Part shown: one piece after another, positions 37,398-46,779 of the stretch
Numbering within the stretch: the stretch's first letter is position 1
Layout of the letters: each line of letters starts with the position of its first letter
Source of the DNA: Tenuibacillus multivorans
Lineage (GTDB): Bacteria; Bacillota; Bacilli; Bacillales; Alkalibacillaceae
NCBI RefSeq assembly: GCF_900103915.1
Contig: NZ_FNIG01000006.1
Span: forward strand, 151,575-215,574
DNA length: 64,000 nucleotides
Direction of reading: 5' to 3'
Position numbers and translations under genes: made by a program
The notes under the pieces: generated by a model
What the model was told of the DNA's origin: nothing
Database searches by the model: none
What the model saw: the letters and a program-made list of their open reading frames with translations, nothing else

Positions 37398-37469
37398 GCA
37401 TAAATCTATTAGTGTGGGGAAAGTAATAGAATCAAGTACATTTGTGGATACTACGGGGAGGTTAGTTTG

Positions 37470-38066
37470 ATGACGAATGATATTAAATGGCATCACCATC
37501 AAGTGTCTAAAGAGGATCGGCAACATTTAAATGGACAGAAAAGCTTCGTTATATGGTTAACAGGATTGTCTGGTTCCGGAAAGTCGACAATTGCGAATCA
37601 GGTAGAGAAAGAATTGTTTATTCGAGGCGTTCACACGTATTTATTAGATGGCGATAATATACGTCATGGACTAAACAATAATTTAGGGTTTAGTTATCAA
37701 GATCGACATGAAAACATACGTCGTATTGCAGAATGTGCTAAGCTCTTTGTAGATGCTGGTATCGTCACAATAGTTGCAGCCATATCACCTTCAAAAGCTG
37801 ACCGTGAGCAAGCAAAAAAGCTATTTAAAAGGGAAGAATTCGTTGAAGTTTATATTAAATGCTCTCTTGAAGAATGTGAACGGAGAGACCCCAAAGGTTT
37901 ATACCACAAAGCTCGTTCAGGTGAGATCAAAAATTTCACAGGCATCTCTCAAGCTTACGATGAACCAGACAATCCCGATCTCGTCATTGATACCACGAAT
38001 CAATCGGTGTCACAATCTGTTCGCGAGTTAAGGCAATTGGCTGAGGATCGGGCGCTTAAAGGATAA
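37470..38066 (+). CDS. cysC: Adenylylsulfate (APS) kinase
   Basis: Phosphorylates APS to PAPS, the universal sulfate donor. 198 residues with Walker [10 protein letters not shown] (32-40), the [10 protein letters not shown] substrate segment (about 62-71) and the conserved [17 protein letters not shown] loop. It ends with the family's [13 protein letters not shown]. No ATP sulfurylase or PAPS reductase gene is nearby, so the job here is more likely to supply the adjacent divergent sulfotransferase than to assimilate sulfur. ATG at 37470 lies eight bases after GGAGG. Confidence 0.93.
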   Translation: MTNDIKWHHHQVSKEDRQHLNGQKSFVIWLTGLSGSGKSTIANQVEKELFIRGVHTYLLDGDNIRHGLNNNLGFSYQDRHENIRRIAECAKLFVDAGIVTIVAAISPSKADREQAKKLFKREEFVEVYIKCSLEECERRDPKGLYHKARSGEIKNFTGISQAYDEPDNPDLVIDTTNQSVSQSVRELRQLAEDRALKG

Positions 38067-38084
38067 ATAAAAAACATTTAAAAA

Positions 38085-38109
38085 GGATCCTGTCTAAAAA
38101 ACAGGATCC
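38085..38109 (-). terminator. Terminator after pdp
   Basis: Perfect 9-bp stem GGATCCTGT / ACAGGATCC; on the minus strand it is followed by TTTTTAAATGTTTTTT. It sits between the convergent cysC and pdp ends and has a T tract only in the pdp direction. Confidence 0.85.
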
Positions 38110-38120
38110 CATAATGCAAT

Positions 38121-39428
38121 CTATTCACTAACGATCGTGTGAATTAACTTATATACCTCTACTTTTTCTTGTTGTATCGTAATGTTCTGATATAGTTTTT
38201 CTTTTATAGCCTCCACGTCAGATTGATTACTGTAAAATGTCAAAATGGATTCGTCCTCTTCAACATAATCGCCGACCTTTTTATTTAGCCGTAATCCAAC
38301 TGACAAATCAATCGTCGATTCCTTCGTTTGGCGTCCGGCACCTAACATCATCGCGGCATGACCTAATTCATCAGCAACCATTTCTTGAATATATCCTGAT
38401 TGTTTCGCCTTTAATTCAATCGTTTGCGAAGCCTGTGGCAGCTTTTCAGGGTTATCGACAACCGATGCATCGCCACCTTGAGCGGCTAGAAATTCCTTGA
38501 ATTTTTCAATCGCTTGACCATTTTGAATATTTTCTTCTAGTCGTTGTCTTGCTTCATCCAAGGATTTGGCCTGACCACCAAGTACTACCATTTGACTACC
38601 TAATGTTAACGATAATTCTGTTAAATCTTCAGGGCCATTACCGTTTAACGTATCAATGGCTTCTTCAACCTCTAAACCATTACCAATTGCACGGCCTAAT
38701 GGTTGACTCATATCACTAATAACAGCCATCGTTTGTCGGCCAACATTATTTCCAATCGCAACCATTGCTTTGGCGAGTTCTTCTGCTTCTTCAGCCGTTT
38801 TCATAAAAGCTCCAGCGCCTGTTTTAACATCTAAAACAATCGCATCAGCTCCTGATGCAATCTTCTTACTCATAATTGAGCTTGCGATTAACGGAATGGA
38901 GTTAACGGTAGCCGTTACATCGCGCAATCCATATAATTTCTTATCGGCCGGTGTTAAATTACCAGATTGACCAATAATGGCTATTTTATTTTCATTAACT
39001 AACTTTACAAATTCATTGCTATCAATCTCGACGTGAAAACCTGGAACTGATTCTAACTTATCAATCGTACCACCTGTATGACCGAGGCCTCGACCGCTCA
39101 TTTTCGCCACTGGTACACCAACTGAAGCAACAAGTGGTGCTAATACTAAGGTCGTCGTATCACCTACACCACCTGTTGAGTGCTTGTCGACTTTCGTTCC
39201 AGCAATATCGGATAAATCAATCGTATCACCAGATTCAACCATTGCCATCGTTAACGCTGCACGCTCGTCTTCCGTCATATCCTGAAAGAAGATCGCCATC
39301 GCTAAAGCACTGGCTTGATAATCTGGAATATCATCATTGGTATAACCTTCAATAAAAAAATCAATTTCCTCTTTGGATAACTCATGTCCATCGCGTTTTT
39401 TCGCGATAATATCGTACATACGCATCAT
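38121..39428 (-). CDS. pdp: Pyrimidine-nucleoside phosphorylase
   Basis: Cleaves uridine, thymidine and deoxyuridine with phosphate, giving the base and (deoxy)ribose-1-phosphate. 435 residues with the family signature [17 protein letters not shown] near residue 110, [13 protein letters not shown] (phosphate loop) and [10 protein letters not shown]. The start may be ATG 39428 or 39425. It follows pupG by 12 bp, and drm-pupG-pdp together feed the sugar phosphate to the pentose phosphate pathway. Confidence 0.95.
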   Translation of the reverse strand: MMRMYDIIAKKRDGHELSKEEIDFFIEGYTNDDIPDYQASALAMAIFFQDMTEDERAALTMAMVESGDTIDLSDIAGTKVDKHSTGGVGDTTTLVLAPLVASVGVPVAKMSGRGLGHTGGTIDKLESVPGFHVEIDSNEFVKLVNENKIAIIGQSGNLTPADKKLYGLRDVTATVNSIPLIASSIMSKKIASGADAIVLDVKTGAGAFMKTAEEAEELAKAMVAIGNNVGRQTMAVISDMSQPLGRAIGNGLEVEEAIDTLNGNGPEDLTELSLTLGSQMVVLGGQAKSLDEARQRLEENIQNGQAIEKFKEFLAAQGGDASVVDNPEKLPQASQTIELKAKQSGYIQEMVADELGHAAMMLGAGRQTKESTIDLSVGLRLNKKVGDYVEEDESILTFYSNQSDVEAIKEKLYQNITIQQEKVEVYKLIHTIVSE

Positions 39429-39440
39429 TAAACACTCCTG

Positions 39441-40262
39441 CTATGCCATCTTCTTGATTACGTTTTTGACTAATTTAATAAAATCTTCTCGAACCTTTTC
39501 AGTTGTCTCGATGACTTCATCATGTGATAGTGGTTGATCTAAAATACCTGCAGCCATATTAGAGATACAAGAAATCCCTAGCACCTTCATACCGGCATGG
39601 TTAGCTACAATAACCTCTGGCACTGTAGACATTCCGACAGCATCTCCACCTAGGGTCCGGAGCAATTTGATTTCACTACCCGTTTCATACGTCGGACCTG
39701 TATTACCTACGTAGACCCCTTCTTGTAGGTTTAAATTAATCTCTTGAGCACATGATTTGGCCACTTTCATTAATTCATTACTATATGCTTGAGACATATC
39801 AGGGAAGCGCGGTCCCAGTTCATCGACGTTAGGTCCAATTAATGGATTATCGCCCATCATATTGATATGATCGCTAATTAACATTAAGTCACCCGGGTTA
39901 AAGGATTCGTTAATGCCGCCAGCTGCATTCGTCACTAACAACTGTTCCACACCTAAAGCTTTCATGACGCGTACCGGAAAAGTCACCTGTTGCATGCTAT
40001 AGCCCTCATAATAATGAAAGCGCCCTTGCATGGCTATGACATGTTGACCTTGTAGAGTTCCGATTACGAGCTGTCCTTTATGACCTGATACGGTTGAAGT
40101 CGGAAAATGTGGAATATCCGCATACGGAATGACTTTTGGATTCTCAATCTCATCGGCTAATATTCCTAAACCGGACCCTAAAATTAAACCAATATCAGGC
40201 TTGGTCGTTGATAATTGTTCTTCTATATATGTTTTTGATTCATTAATTTGCTCCATCATCAT
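39441..40262 (-). CDS. pupG: Purine-nucleoside phosphorylase (trimeric PupG type)
   Basis: Phosphorolysis of guanosine, inosine and their deoxy forms. The 273-residue protein has IGLILGSGLG near residue 24, QGRFHYYEGYSM, VTNAAGGI and the purine-site segment SDAVGMSTVPE-like (GDAVGMSTVPEVIVA). This is the PunA/PupG trimeric class, not hexameric DeoD. ATG choice at the run of three Met codons is uncertain. Lies between drm and pdp. Confidence 0.94.
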   Translation of the reverse strand: MMMEQINESKTYIEEQLSTTKPDIGLILGSGLGILADEIENPKVIPYADIPHFPTSTVSGHKGQLVIGTLQGQHVIAMQGRFHYYEGYSMQQVTFPVRVMKALGVEQLLVTNAAGGINESFNPGDLMLISDHINMMGDNPLIGPNVDELGPRFPDMSQAYSNELMKVAKSCAQEINLNLQEGVYVGNTGPTYETGSEIKLLRTLGGDAVGMSTVPEVIVANHAGMKVLGISCISNMAAGILDQPLSHDEVIETTEKVREDFIKLVKNVIKKMA

Positions 40263-40275
40263 ACGAGTGACTCCT

Positions 40276-41457
40276 TTATTTAATATCCTTTAAAAAGCTT
40301 TTACCATATTGGGGGGATGTCACATTAAAGTTATCGGCAATCGTTGCACCAATATCAGCAAATGTGTCACGAAGCGAAAGTTCCTGCCCTTTTTGAATAT
40401 CGTTATGGTATACCAGTAACGGAACATACTCACGTGTGTGATCAGTGCCATGGTGAACTGGATCATTTCCGTGATCAGCAGTCAAAATTAATAAATCATC
40501 ATCACCTATTTTTTCTAACAGTTCCGGCAAACGGCGATCGAACTCTTCTAACGCCTCGCCATAACCTTGTGGATCACGACGGTGTCCGTATTTTGCATCG
40601 AAATCAACTAAATTTAAAAACGTTAATCCATGGAAGGACTTTTCAGTGCTTTCTAATATTTTATCCATTCCATCCGTGTTGTCTTTCGTACGGATAGCTT
40701 CTGTAACACCTTCACCATCATAAATATCGTTAATCTTGCCTAATGCAATCACGTCATAATTATCATCTTTTAATGCATTCATGACGGTTCGACCAAATGG
40801 CTTAAGCGCATAGTCATGGCGATTAGCCGTACGCTTAAAGGCCCCTGGTTCGCCAACAAATGGCCTGGCAATAATACGTCCAATCATATAAGGCTCATCT
40901 TTCGTCATCTCACGAACGGTTTCACAAATGTCGTATAGTTCTTCTAGCGGAACAACCTCTTCATGAGCAGCAATTTGTAAAACGGGGTCAGCAGATGTAT
41001 AGACAATAATTGCACCAGTATCCATGTGCTCTTGACCTAATTCTTCAATAATTTTAGTTCCGGAAGCTGGTTTGTTACCAATCACCTTACGCCCCGTCTT
41101 TTCTTCAATTTGGTTGACTAAATCATCTGGGAAGCCTTCGGGAAATGTTCGGAATGGTTTATTCATCCTCAACCCCATAATTTCCCAATGTCCTGTCATC
41201 GTGTCTTTTCCAATAGAAGCCTCTTGCATTTTAGTATAGTGAGCCTTGGGTTGATCTGCTATCTCAATACCTGGAAGCTTTCGGATATTACTTAACCCAA
41301 GCTTTCCCATGTTCGGCATATTTAAGCCATTCAAGTGTTCAGCTATATGTCCAATCGTATCGGCACCTTCATCATTAAATTCCTTTGCATCAGGTGCTTC
41401 ACCAATTCCAACTGAATCCAATACAATTAAAAATACACGTTTAAATGAATCTTCCAT
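40276..41457 (-). CDS. drm: Phosphopentomutase
   Basis: Interconverts (deoxy)ribose-1-phosphate and (deoxy)ribose-5-phosphate. 393 residues of the alkaline-phosphatase superfamily: N-terminal [15 protein letters not shown] metal site, [12 protein letters not shown] with the phosphorylated Thr, and C-terminal LTADHGNDP and [13 protein letters not shown] metal ligands. Also called DeoB. First gene of the nucleoside-catabolic cluster; spacing of 13 bp to pupG indicates an operon. Confidence 0.96.
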   Translation of the reverse strand: MEDSFKRVFLIVLDSVGIGEAPDAKEFNDEGADTIGHIAEHLNGLNMPNMGKLGLSNIRKLPGIEIADQPKAHYTKMQEASIGKDTMTGHWEIMGLRMNKPFRTFPEGFPDDLVNQIEEKTGRKVIGNKPASGTKIIEELGQEHMDTGAIIVYTSADPVLQIAAHEEVVPLEELYDICETVREMTKDEPYMIGRIIARPFVGEPGAFKRTANRHDYALKPFGRTVMNALKDDNYDVIALGKINDIYDGEGVTEAIRTKDNTDGMDKILESTEKSFHGLTFLNLVDFDAKYGHRRDPQGYGEALEEFDRRLPELLEKIGDDDLLILTADHGNDPVHHGTDHTREYVPLLVYHNDIQKGQELSLRDTFADIGATIADNFNVTSPQYGKSFLKDIK

Positions 41458-41528
41458 GCGGATACCTCCAATATGTTGTCAGAACCATTTTACCTTCTAT
41501 TAAGTAAAGAAAAAAGTGATATCAATTA

Positions 41529-42416
41529 TCATGCCCTAGGATGGTAATTCTGATAAATGTCTTTCATACGTGTTTTTGAGATGTGTGTGTAAATCTGGGT
41601 TGTTGAAATATCGGAATGTCCTAGCATCTCCTGAACGGCACGCAAATCCGCGCCATTTTCAAGTAGGTGAGTCGCAAATGAATGCCTTAATGTGTGTGGT
41701 GTTAATTCCTTTTTGATACCCTTTTCTTGTGCAATCTTTTTAAGTACCTTCCAAAATCCTTGGCGACTCATTGGGCTGCCTCGATGATTCACAAATAAGG
41801 CGTCGGTGGCCTTTTGCTTCATAAACGTTGATCGTGCAAATTCAACGTATTCCTCTACGGCCTTTTGTGCATGCTTACCAAGAGGAACAATTCGTTCTTT
41901 TCCTCCCTTACCAATCACTCTGACGAACCCCATTAGTAAATGCAAATCATTAATTTGAAGTGATAATAATTCAGATATTCGTAATCCAGTTGCATAAAGC
42001 ATTTCCAGCATCGCCCGATTTCTTATGGTGAGCGGTTCATCTCCCGGTAAATCTAGCAAGGTCTCTACCTCTTGACTTGATAACACTTTTGGTAGTTTTC
42101 GTTCTTTTTTCGGTGTTTGAATATGCAACGTCGCATCATGCGAAACATCGTAATCTTGTATTAAAAACCGGTGGAACGACCGAATCGTTGATAGCATTCG
42201 CGTGATACTTGAAGACGTTTTACCATTGGTTGATAAAAATTTTAGAAAGGCACGGATATGGCCTCTTTCTATTTTTTGTACATCCTCTAATTCTTCTACT
42301 TCTTTTAGGTACTTCGTATATTGCTTGAGATCTCGGCGATACGAGGCAACCGAATTATCAGCTAATCCTTTTTCGATTTTTAAAAAATGAAGAAAATCTT
42401 GTACGGCATCATCCAT
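41529..42416 (-). CDS. xerD: Site-specific tyrosine recombinase XerD
   Basis: Resolves chromosome dimers at dif together with XerC. 295 residues: SAM-like core-binding N-domain (1-90) and a catalytic domain with the Arg in ATGLRISEL, HxxR in LTPHTLRHSFATHLL, and the second His and nucleophilic Tyr in GHSDISTTQIYTH. It lies between drm and fur, the place of ripX (xerD) in B. subtilis, so it is a housekeeping recombinase rather than a phage integrase. Confidence 0.94.
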   Translation of the reverse strand: MDDAVQDFLHFLKIEKGLADNSVASYRRDLKQYTKYLKEVEELEDVQKIERGHIRAFLKFLSTNGKTSSSITRMLSTIRSFHRFLIQDYDVSHDATLHIQTPKKERKLPKVLSSQEVETLLDLPGDEPLTIRNRAMLEMLYATGLRISELLSLQINDLHLLMGFVRVIGKGGKERIVPLGKHAQKAVEEYVEFARSTFMKQKATDALFVNHRGSPMSRQGFWKVLKKIAQEKGIKKELTPHTLRHSFATHLLENGADLRAVQEMLGHSDISTTQIYTHISKTRMKDIYQNYHPRA

Positions 42417-42487
42417 TGTTCCAATCCCCTTTTGCTAAAGAGCTTCTTACACATAATTTTACTATGTCTTCTTCCTAAGCACAAAAA

Positions 42488-42514
42488 AACCTTTTTTCCC
42501 GATGAAAAAAGGTT
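42488..42514 (-). terminator. Rho-independent terminator after fur
   Basis: Stem AACCTTTTTTC / GAAAAAAGGTT, 5-base loop, followed on the minus strand by TTTTTTTG, just after the fur stop. Confidence 0.9.
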
Positions 42515-42529
42515 TTGGTTGATTCTTTC

Positions 42530-42976
42530 TTAATCATGTTCACTTTGACAATTTTTACAGATTCCGTGAAAGGTTAGTCGATGATCCTTCACTTGAAATT
42601 CCCATTGTGATTCGACTGTTTTTTCAACATGGCCTAGTAAATCTTCTTCTATTTCTTTAACTGAACCACATTCAACACAAACTAAATGGTGATGAAAATG
42701 TTCGGCACCTTCTTTTCTTAAGTCGTATCGAGAAACCCCGTCACCAAAATTAATTTTATCGACAACTTTAAGCTCCGATAATAATTCTAATGTACGATAA
42801 ACAGTTGCTAATCCTATTTCAGGTGATTTCTCTTTCACGAGGAGGTAAACATCTTCCGCACTTAAATGATCTTCTTCATGTTCTAAAAGTACCCGAACAG
42901 TCGCTTCTCTCTGTGGGGTTAGTTTATAGCTTTGAGAATGAAGTTGTTTTTTAATTTTCTCTATGCGGTTTTCCAC
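42530..42976 (-). CDS. fur: Ferric uptake regulator Fur
   Basis: 148-residue metalloregulator of the FUR family. N-terminal winged helix (KLTPQREATVRVLLEHE, about 18-34), a hinge with AEHFHHHLVCVECGSV containing regulatory His residues, and two CxxC pairs (CVEC and CKNC) for structural zinc. Position beside xerD and spoIIM matches B. subtilis fur rather than perR or zur. Its promoter carries a PerR-like box, matching the known PerR control of fur in B. subtilis. Confidence 0.93.
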   Translation of the reverse strand: MENRIEKIKKQLHSQSYKLTPQREATVRVLLEHEEDHLSAEDVYLLVKEKSPEIGLATVYRTLELLSELKVVDKINFGDGVSRYDLRKEGAEHFHHHLVCVECGSVKEIEEDLLGHVEKTVESQWEFQVKDHRLTFHGICKNCQSEHD

Positions 42977-43005
42977 GCGTATCCCCCCTCTTACTTTTCA
43001 TTTTT

Positions 43006-43034
43006 ATTATAAGTAAGAGAAAAGATCGTGTCAA
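43006..43034 (-). promoter_or_regulatory. Consensus sigma-A promoter of fur
   Basis: On the minus strand TTGACA (43034-43029) and TATAAT (43011-43006) are separated by exactly 17 bp, both perfect consensus, 30 bp upstream of the fur start. Confidence 0.9.
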
Positions 43035-43035
43035 A

Positions 43036-43050
43036 TTATAATGATTTTAA
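43036..43050 (-). promoter_or_regulatory. PerR-like operator at the fur promoter
   Basis: TTAAAATCATTATAA on the minus strand matches the PerR box TTATAATNATTATAA at all but one position. It ends one base before the -35 TTGACA of fur, a position where a bound repressor could block RNA polymerase. A second, weaker AT-rich half-match lies upstream near 43055-43070. A Fur box in this AT-rich sequence is the alternative. Confidence 0.65.
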
Positions 43051-43081
43051 TTTATTTATTATAACAATTATTTATTTATAA

Positions 43082-43711
43082 TTATTTTAAAACAAAATAC
43101 ATCGCTTGTGATGAAATGAAGGCTTCAATCATTGAACCTCCCAAAATAATTAAAAGCGCAATTAAATAGCTTTTGAAATATAACGACATCGCCTGACCAA
43201 TGGTATAGTAGCTTTTTCCCTTTGTAAAGAGCATTCTCATGACGTGAATACAAAAAATCATGCTACTAGCGACAATTAGTAAATAACCCGGTACAATTAA
43301 TAAATTTTGAGGCGCGACAGATGTTAAAGATATGAAAAAACCTTGCCAAGTTAATTGATTAATTAAAAACCCTACCGTAAATCCAATAACAATTCCTTTC
43401 ATAAATAATAAAAACCAGACAACCGGTAGTCCTATAAATGATAATCCGAATAGGAATAAGAAGGTAACATATTTTCCGTGTGCCCAAAATGCCGAGAATA
43501 ACTCACCTAACGTCAATTGACGGGATTGTTCAGTAAAGGAATGAAAGTATTGTTCAACGAAAAATAATAAGTCCTGTTTTTGTAAAAAGCTCAAACTACC
43601 AACCATACCTGCACCGAATATAACACCAATCACAAATAAGACGAATAAAAAGATATATAGGTTGATATAAGGTTCTAATGTATAAGATGATCCTTTTAGC
43701 CAATGTTTCAT
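43082..43711 (-). CDS. spoIIM: Stage II sporulation protein M
   Basis: 209-residue membrane protein with five helices. In B. subtilis SpoIIM acts with SpoIID and SpoIIP in septal peptidoglycan dissolution and engulfment, and recruits SpoIIP. Segments such as FGAGMVGSLSF and MKGIVIGFTVGFLINQL are typical of the SpoIIM domain. Located upstream of fur as in B. subtilis. Confidence 0.93.
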   Translation of the reverse strand: MKHWLKGSSYTLEPYINLYIFLFVLFVIGVIFGAGMVGSLSFLQKQDLLFFVEQYFHSFTEQSRQLTLGELFSAFWAHGKYVTFLFLFGLSFIGLPVVWFLLFMKGIVIGFTVGFLINQLTWQGFFISLTSVAPQNLLIVPGYLLIVASSMIFCIHVMRMLFTKGKSYYTIGQAMSLYFKSYLIALLIILGGSMIEAFISSQAMYFVLK

Positions 43712-43794
43712 AGCGGTTCCTCCATTCGTTTCTACTCTAGTAAAATACTATGTCGGTAGAAACATATATAGAACCACTAGATTAAAGAATGGAT

Positions 43795-44979
43795 TCATTT
43801 TTTACGTTGCTTGACGGCAACACTGCCATACGTCCCGCCACCACCGGGATTAATGTCTAATTCTCCGTTTCTTAATTGAATAATATACGCCGTAACTTGG
43901 CGATTACTTACCTTCATTAACTCTTCAACAGTCGCATCATGAATAATGTACATATCGTGATATAGCTTCTCTCTCAGCTTTTCTAAGGTTTTTGGCCCAA
44001 GCCCTGGTATATATTCAAGTGGAACTTGATGAATATAAGGCGGTCTTTGTCGATCAGATGGTTCATCCGTTTGACTAACCTCTTTAATGCGTTCACTTAC
44101 ACCTTTAATCACTTTTTTCGAACCACAGTTTGGACATACCTTTTCATAGGAAATACGACTTTCGCATGAACGGCAAATCGTCGTATAGTATTTACCTAAC
44201 CTAGGGTTCATTCCGTAGTTTGCTTTTACATGTCGTCCGTCTATTGATTTTAGTGCCTTTTCAAATTCTGCAAACGTTGGTTTCCCTAGAGCGAATTCCT
44301 GATACTCACGTCCAATTTTTTCTAATGAATGAGCGTCTGAATTCGTTAAAAACGTGTACGGCTCCAATTCATGAATTGTATCTGCCATAGATGTATCCGA
44401 ACTTAAGCCTAATTCAACCCCGTTGATGATATTTGGGTCAAATACTTCTTGAAGACTCTTCTGAACCCCTTTTCCATATAAGCTTTTAAACGGTGTGAAC
44501 ACATGGGCCGGGATAAATAACCCATCTAATTCATGTACTTTCTTTTGAAGATCAACAGCCTGTATGTACATGCGCTGAGAACTAAGCGTCCGATTTTTCA
44601 CATGTTTTGCATACCAATTAGAAAATTCCTTCATAATGTCTAATGTAGGAAAAAAACATAGCACATGGATTGGGCCAGAACAATACTCATCATATAATTC
44701 AATTTCGGATCCTAGAAGCATGGTAACAAAACCATTTGAGATCCCGCCTTCATCCAACTCGTAACTATCGCCCGTTTCAATTAATTGCTCGATTTCCTCA
44801 ATTACCTCTGGCACGTGGGCATCAATCACCCCGACAAGATCCAGTCCTTTTTTCTCTCGAACATAGTGAAAAATATTGGTTATGGTTAAGTTGTTAGAGG
44901 CCGATATTTTAACCGGGTGATGACGAAGTGTTCGTCCGATATGGACATGTAAATCGCCGTAGTAGCTATTTAACGTCAT
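43795..44979 (-). CDS. Endonuclease Q family PHP-domain protein (YqxK-like)
   Basis: 394 residues. The PHP phosphoesterase domain begins YGDLHVHIGRT with the HxH metal motif and continues with VIDAHVPE, PAHVFTPF and LTNSDAHS. A four-Cys zinc ribbon (C-R-S-C, C-P-N-C, about 285-305) and a helix-hairpin-helix IPGLGPKTLEKL follow. This is the EndoQ layout; EndoQ enzymes cut DNA 5' of deaminated bases. B. subtilis YqxK occupies the same place beside nudF. Its stop overlaps nothing, but its ATG overlaps the nudF stop by one base. Confidence 0.85.
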   Translation of the reverse strand: MTLNSYYGDLHVHIGRTLRHHPVKISASNNLTITNIFHYVREKKGLDLVGVIDAHVPEVIEEIEQLIETGDSYELDEGGISNGFVTMLLGSEIELYDEYCSGPIHVLCFFPTLDIMKEFSNWYAKHVKNRTLSSQRMYIQAVDLQKKVHELDGLFIPAHVFTPFKSLYGKGVQKSLQEVFDPNIINGVELGLSSDTSMADTIHELEPYTFLTNSDAHSLEKIGREYQEFALGKPTFAEFEKALKSIDGRHVKANYGMNPRLGKYYTTICRSCESRISYEKVCPNCGSKKVIKGVSERIKEVSQTDEPSDRQRPPYIHQVPLEYIPGLGPKTLEKLREKLYHDMYIIHDATVEELMKVSNRQVTAYIIQLRNGELDINPGGGGTYGSVAVKQRKK

Positions 44980-45530
44980 TATGATCTTCCTTCTTTTTGC
45001 ATAAGGTAATAAATCGCATGGATCGTTTTCGCATCATGAATGTGTTCTTTCTTGATTAAATCTAATGCTTCATCGATCGTTACTTCGATAATTTCCACAA
45101 ACTCATCGTCGTCCCCCTTTAAAGCATCATCCACTTTCGTAAGATCTCTTGCTTCATAAATATAAAGCTTTTCATTCGCAAACCCAGGAGACGTATAATA
45201 AGAAACGACATAATCTAAAGAACCTGCCCGATAGCCAGTTTCCTCTTCTAATTCACGATTAGCTGTGACCTCAGGCTGTTCACCTACCTCTAGTTTGCCA
45301 GCAGGTATTTCAATAATACTTTTTTCTAACGCTTTTCGATATTGTTCCACCATTACGATTTTATGATCATCCGTAACAGGAATAATTCCAACAGCTCCAG
45401 GATGGTCAATAAGCTCCCGTTTCGACTTATTTCCATCCGGTAGCTCGACATCATCTACGCGCACATCTATAATTTTACCTTTATAAATCGATTGACTCGC
45501 AATCGTTTTCTCTTCAAACGTATTCGACAT
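44979..45530 (-). CDS. nudF: ADP-ribose pyrophosphatase (Nudix)
   Basis: 183-residue Nudix hydrolase that splits ADP-ribose to AMP and ribose-5-phosphate, limiting ADP-ribosylation damage. The Nudix box GX5EX7REXXEEXG is complete in GKLEVGEQPEVTANRELEEETG (given in parts) around residues 75-97, and the upstream strand has EIPAGK. Preceded by a GGGGAT-type site and divergent from the aldo/keto reductase gene, as with yqkG-yqkF in B. subtilis. Confidence 0.93.
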   Translation of the reverse strand: MSNTFEEKTIASQSIYKGKIIDVRVDDVELPDGNKSKRELIDHPGAVGIIPVTDDHKIVMVEQYRKALEKSIIEIPAGKLEVGEQPEVTANRELEEETGYRAGSLDYVVSYYTSPGFANEKLYIYEARDLTKVDDALKGDDDEFVEIIEVTIDEALDLIKKEHIHDAKTIHAIYYLMQKEGRS

Positions 45531-45631
45531 AATAATCCCCTTTCTTCCGTTAATTGTAGCACACTCAAATGTATGATTTGTTTTTCGTTGTTTCTTATAT
45601 TTAAAATAGCAGTAGAAGGAGTGAGTTTGAC

Positions 45632-46561
45632 ATGATCAAAAAACGGCAGTTAGGCCATTCTGATCTGCACGTTTCAGAAATTAGCTTAGGCTGTATGAGC
45701 TTGGGCACCAATGCTAAGCAAGCAGAAAACATTGTTGAAACAGCGATTGACCAAGGTATTAATTACCTCGATACAGCTGATTTATACGACTTTGGTGAAA
45801 ATGAAAAAATCGTCGGTCAGGCGATTAAAGGAAAGCGCGACAAAGTCATTATCGCAACCAAAGGCGGTAACCATTTCGAAGCTGGTCAAGAGGGATGGTA
45901 TTGGGATCCTTCTAAAGCTTACTTAAAGGAAGCGTTTAAAAACAGTCTCCTCCGCCTTGGGTTAGATGACATTGATTTGTATCAGCTCCATGGCGGAACG
46001 ATTGAAGATCCGACCGATGAAGTGATCGAATTATTTGAGGAACTAAAGCAAGAAGGTCTCATTCGTTCTTACGGGATTTCATCCATCCGTCCTAATGTGA
46101 TTAAAACCTTTTTAGAGAAATCTAATATCGCAAGTGTCATGATGCAGTACAGCCTGATTGACCGCCGGCCTGAAGAAGAGGTGTTAGACTTATTATCCAA
46201 TCATCAGGTTGGTGTAGTAGCTCGTGGATCATTAGGTAAAGGCATGTTAACCGAGCGTGGGCAATCTCAATGGGATAAAAAAGGACAAAAAGGATTTTTA
46301 GATTATGACGTAGCACAACTAAAACACGTTGTGACCTCCTTACAGGATTTAGCTAATGAATCTGGCGTCTCACCACAGTCCTTAGCGATCGGCTATGCGC
46401 TTAAACACCCTGCTCTTAGCAGTCTCGTTCTAGGGGCTAGCAAGCCTAAACAAGTACTTGAAAACGTCAAAGCCTATGAAAAATCTGACCTTTCAGATGA
46501 TGTATATCAACAATTGAAGCAGTTAACGAAAGCGAATGTTTATGACAACCATCGTGAATAA
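45632..46561 (+). CDS. Aldo/keto reductase (YqkF-like)
   Basis: 309-residue NADPH-dependent reductase with the (beta/alpha)8 fold. Catalytic tetrad members are visible as D50-Y55 in YLDTADLYDFGENE and the Lys in IIATKGG; the usual His is in LYQLHGG. The phosphate-binding C-terminal segment is VLGASKPKQVLEN. Substrate unknown. Divergent from nudF like B. subtilis yqkF. A strong terminator follows. Confidence 0.9.
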   Translation: MIKKRQLGHSDLHVSEISLGCMSLGTNAKQAENIVETAIDQGINYLDTADLYDFGENEKIVGQAIKGKRDKVIIATKGGNHFEAGQEGWYWDPSKAYLKEAFKNSLLRLGLDDIDLYQLHGGTIEDPTDEVIELFEELKQEGLIRSYGISSIRPNVIKTFLEKSNIASVMMQYSLIDRRPEEEVLDLLSNHQVGVVARGSLGKGMLTERGQSQWDKKGQKGFLDYDVAQLKHVVTSLQDLANESGVSPQSLAIGYALKHPALSSLVLGASKPKQVLENVKAYEKSDLSDDVYQQLKQLTKANVYDNHRE

Positions 46562-46569
46562 CAAAATTG

Positions 46570-46605
46570 ATCCGTTACCCTATTTCAGGGGGTAACGGAT
46601 TTTTC
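46570..46605 (+). terminator. Rho-independent terminator after the aldo/keto reductase gene
   Basis: Stem ATCCGTTACCC / GGGTAACGGAT with an 8-9 base loop and TTTTTC, 8 bp past the stop codon. Confidence 0.92.
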
Positions 46606-46622
46606 ATACAGAAGGAAAATTT

Positions 46623-46727
46623 TCTGGATTAATGGTAATGGTTTCTCGATTCTTTGGCACTTAGTCTGGATTACTTACTCCTGAGTCTGGATTCTTCATC
46701 CTCGAATCTGGATTATCTGCTTTCAAC
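46623..46727. repeat. Five-unit 21-bp tandem repeat
   Basis: The octamer TCTGGATT (TCTCGATT in unit 2) starts at 46623, 46644, 46665, 46686 and 46707, exactly every 21 bp. The 13-bp remainder of each unit varies but is pyrimidine-rich in units 3-5. It lies between a terminator and the SOS-type promoter of the next operon, so it is outside any gene. 21 bp equals two turns of B-DNA, placing all cores on the same face. Function unknown. Confidence 0.9.
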
Positions 46728-46779
46728 TTCCAATTAGTGTCACAAATTTAATACAACGGCTAAATAACATAAATTCCCA

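Noticed and set aside
37272..37526. Minus-strand open frame of 84 codons between the sulfotransferase and cysC
   Set aside because: It covers the inverted repeats and the cysC start in antisense, with no ribosome binding site and no family pattern.
46623..46727. CRISPR-like array
   Set aside because: Units are only 21 bp with an 8-bp core, spacers are 13 bp, and no cas genes are nearby.
46665..46740. Minus-strand heptapeptide-repeat mini-protein (NPDS-containing) from the 21-bp array
   Set aside because: Stops interrupt it after about three units and no start with ribosome binding site is present.
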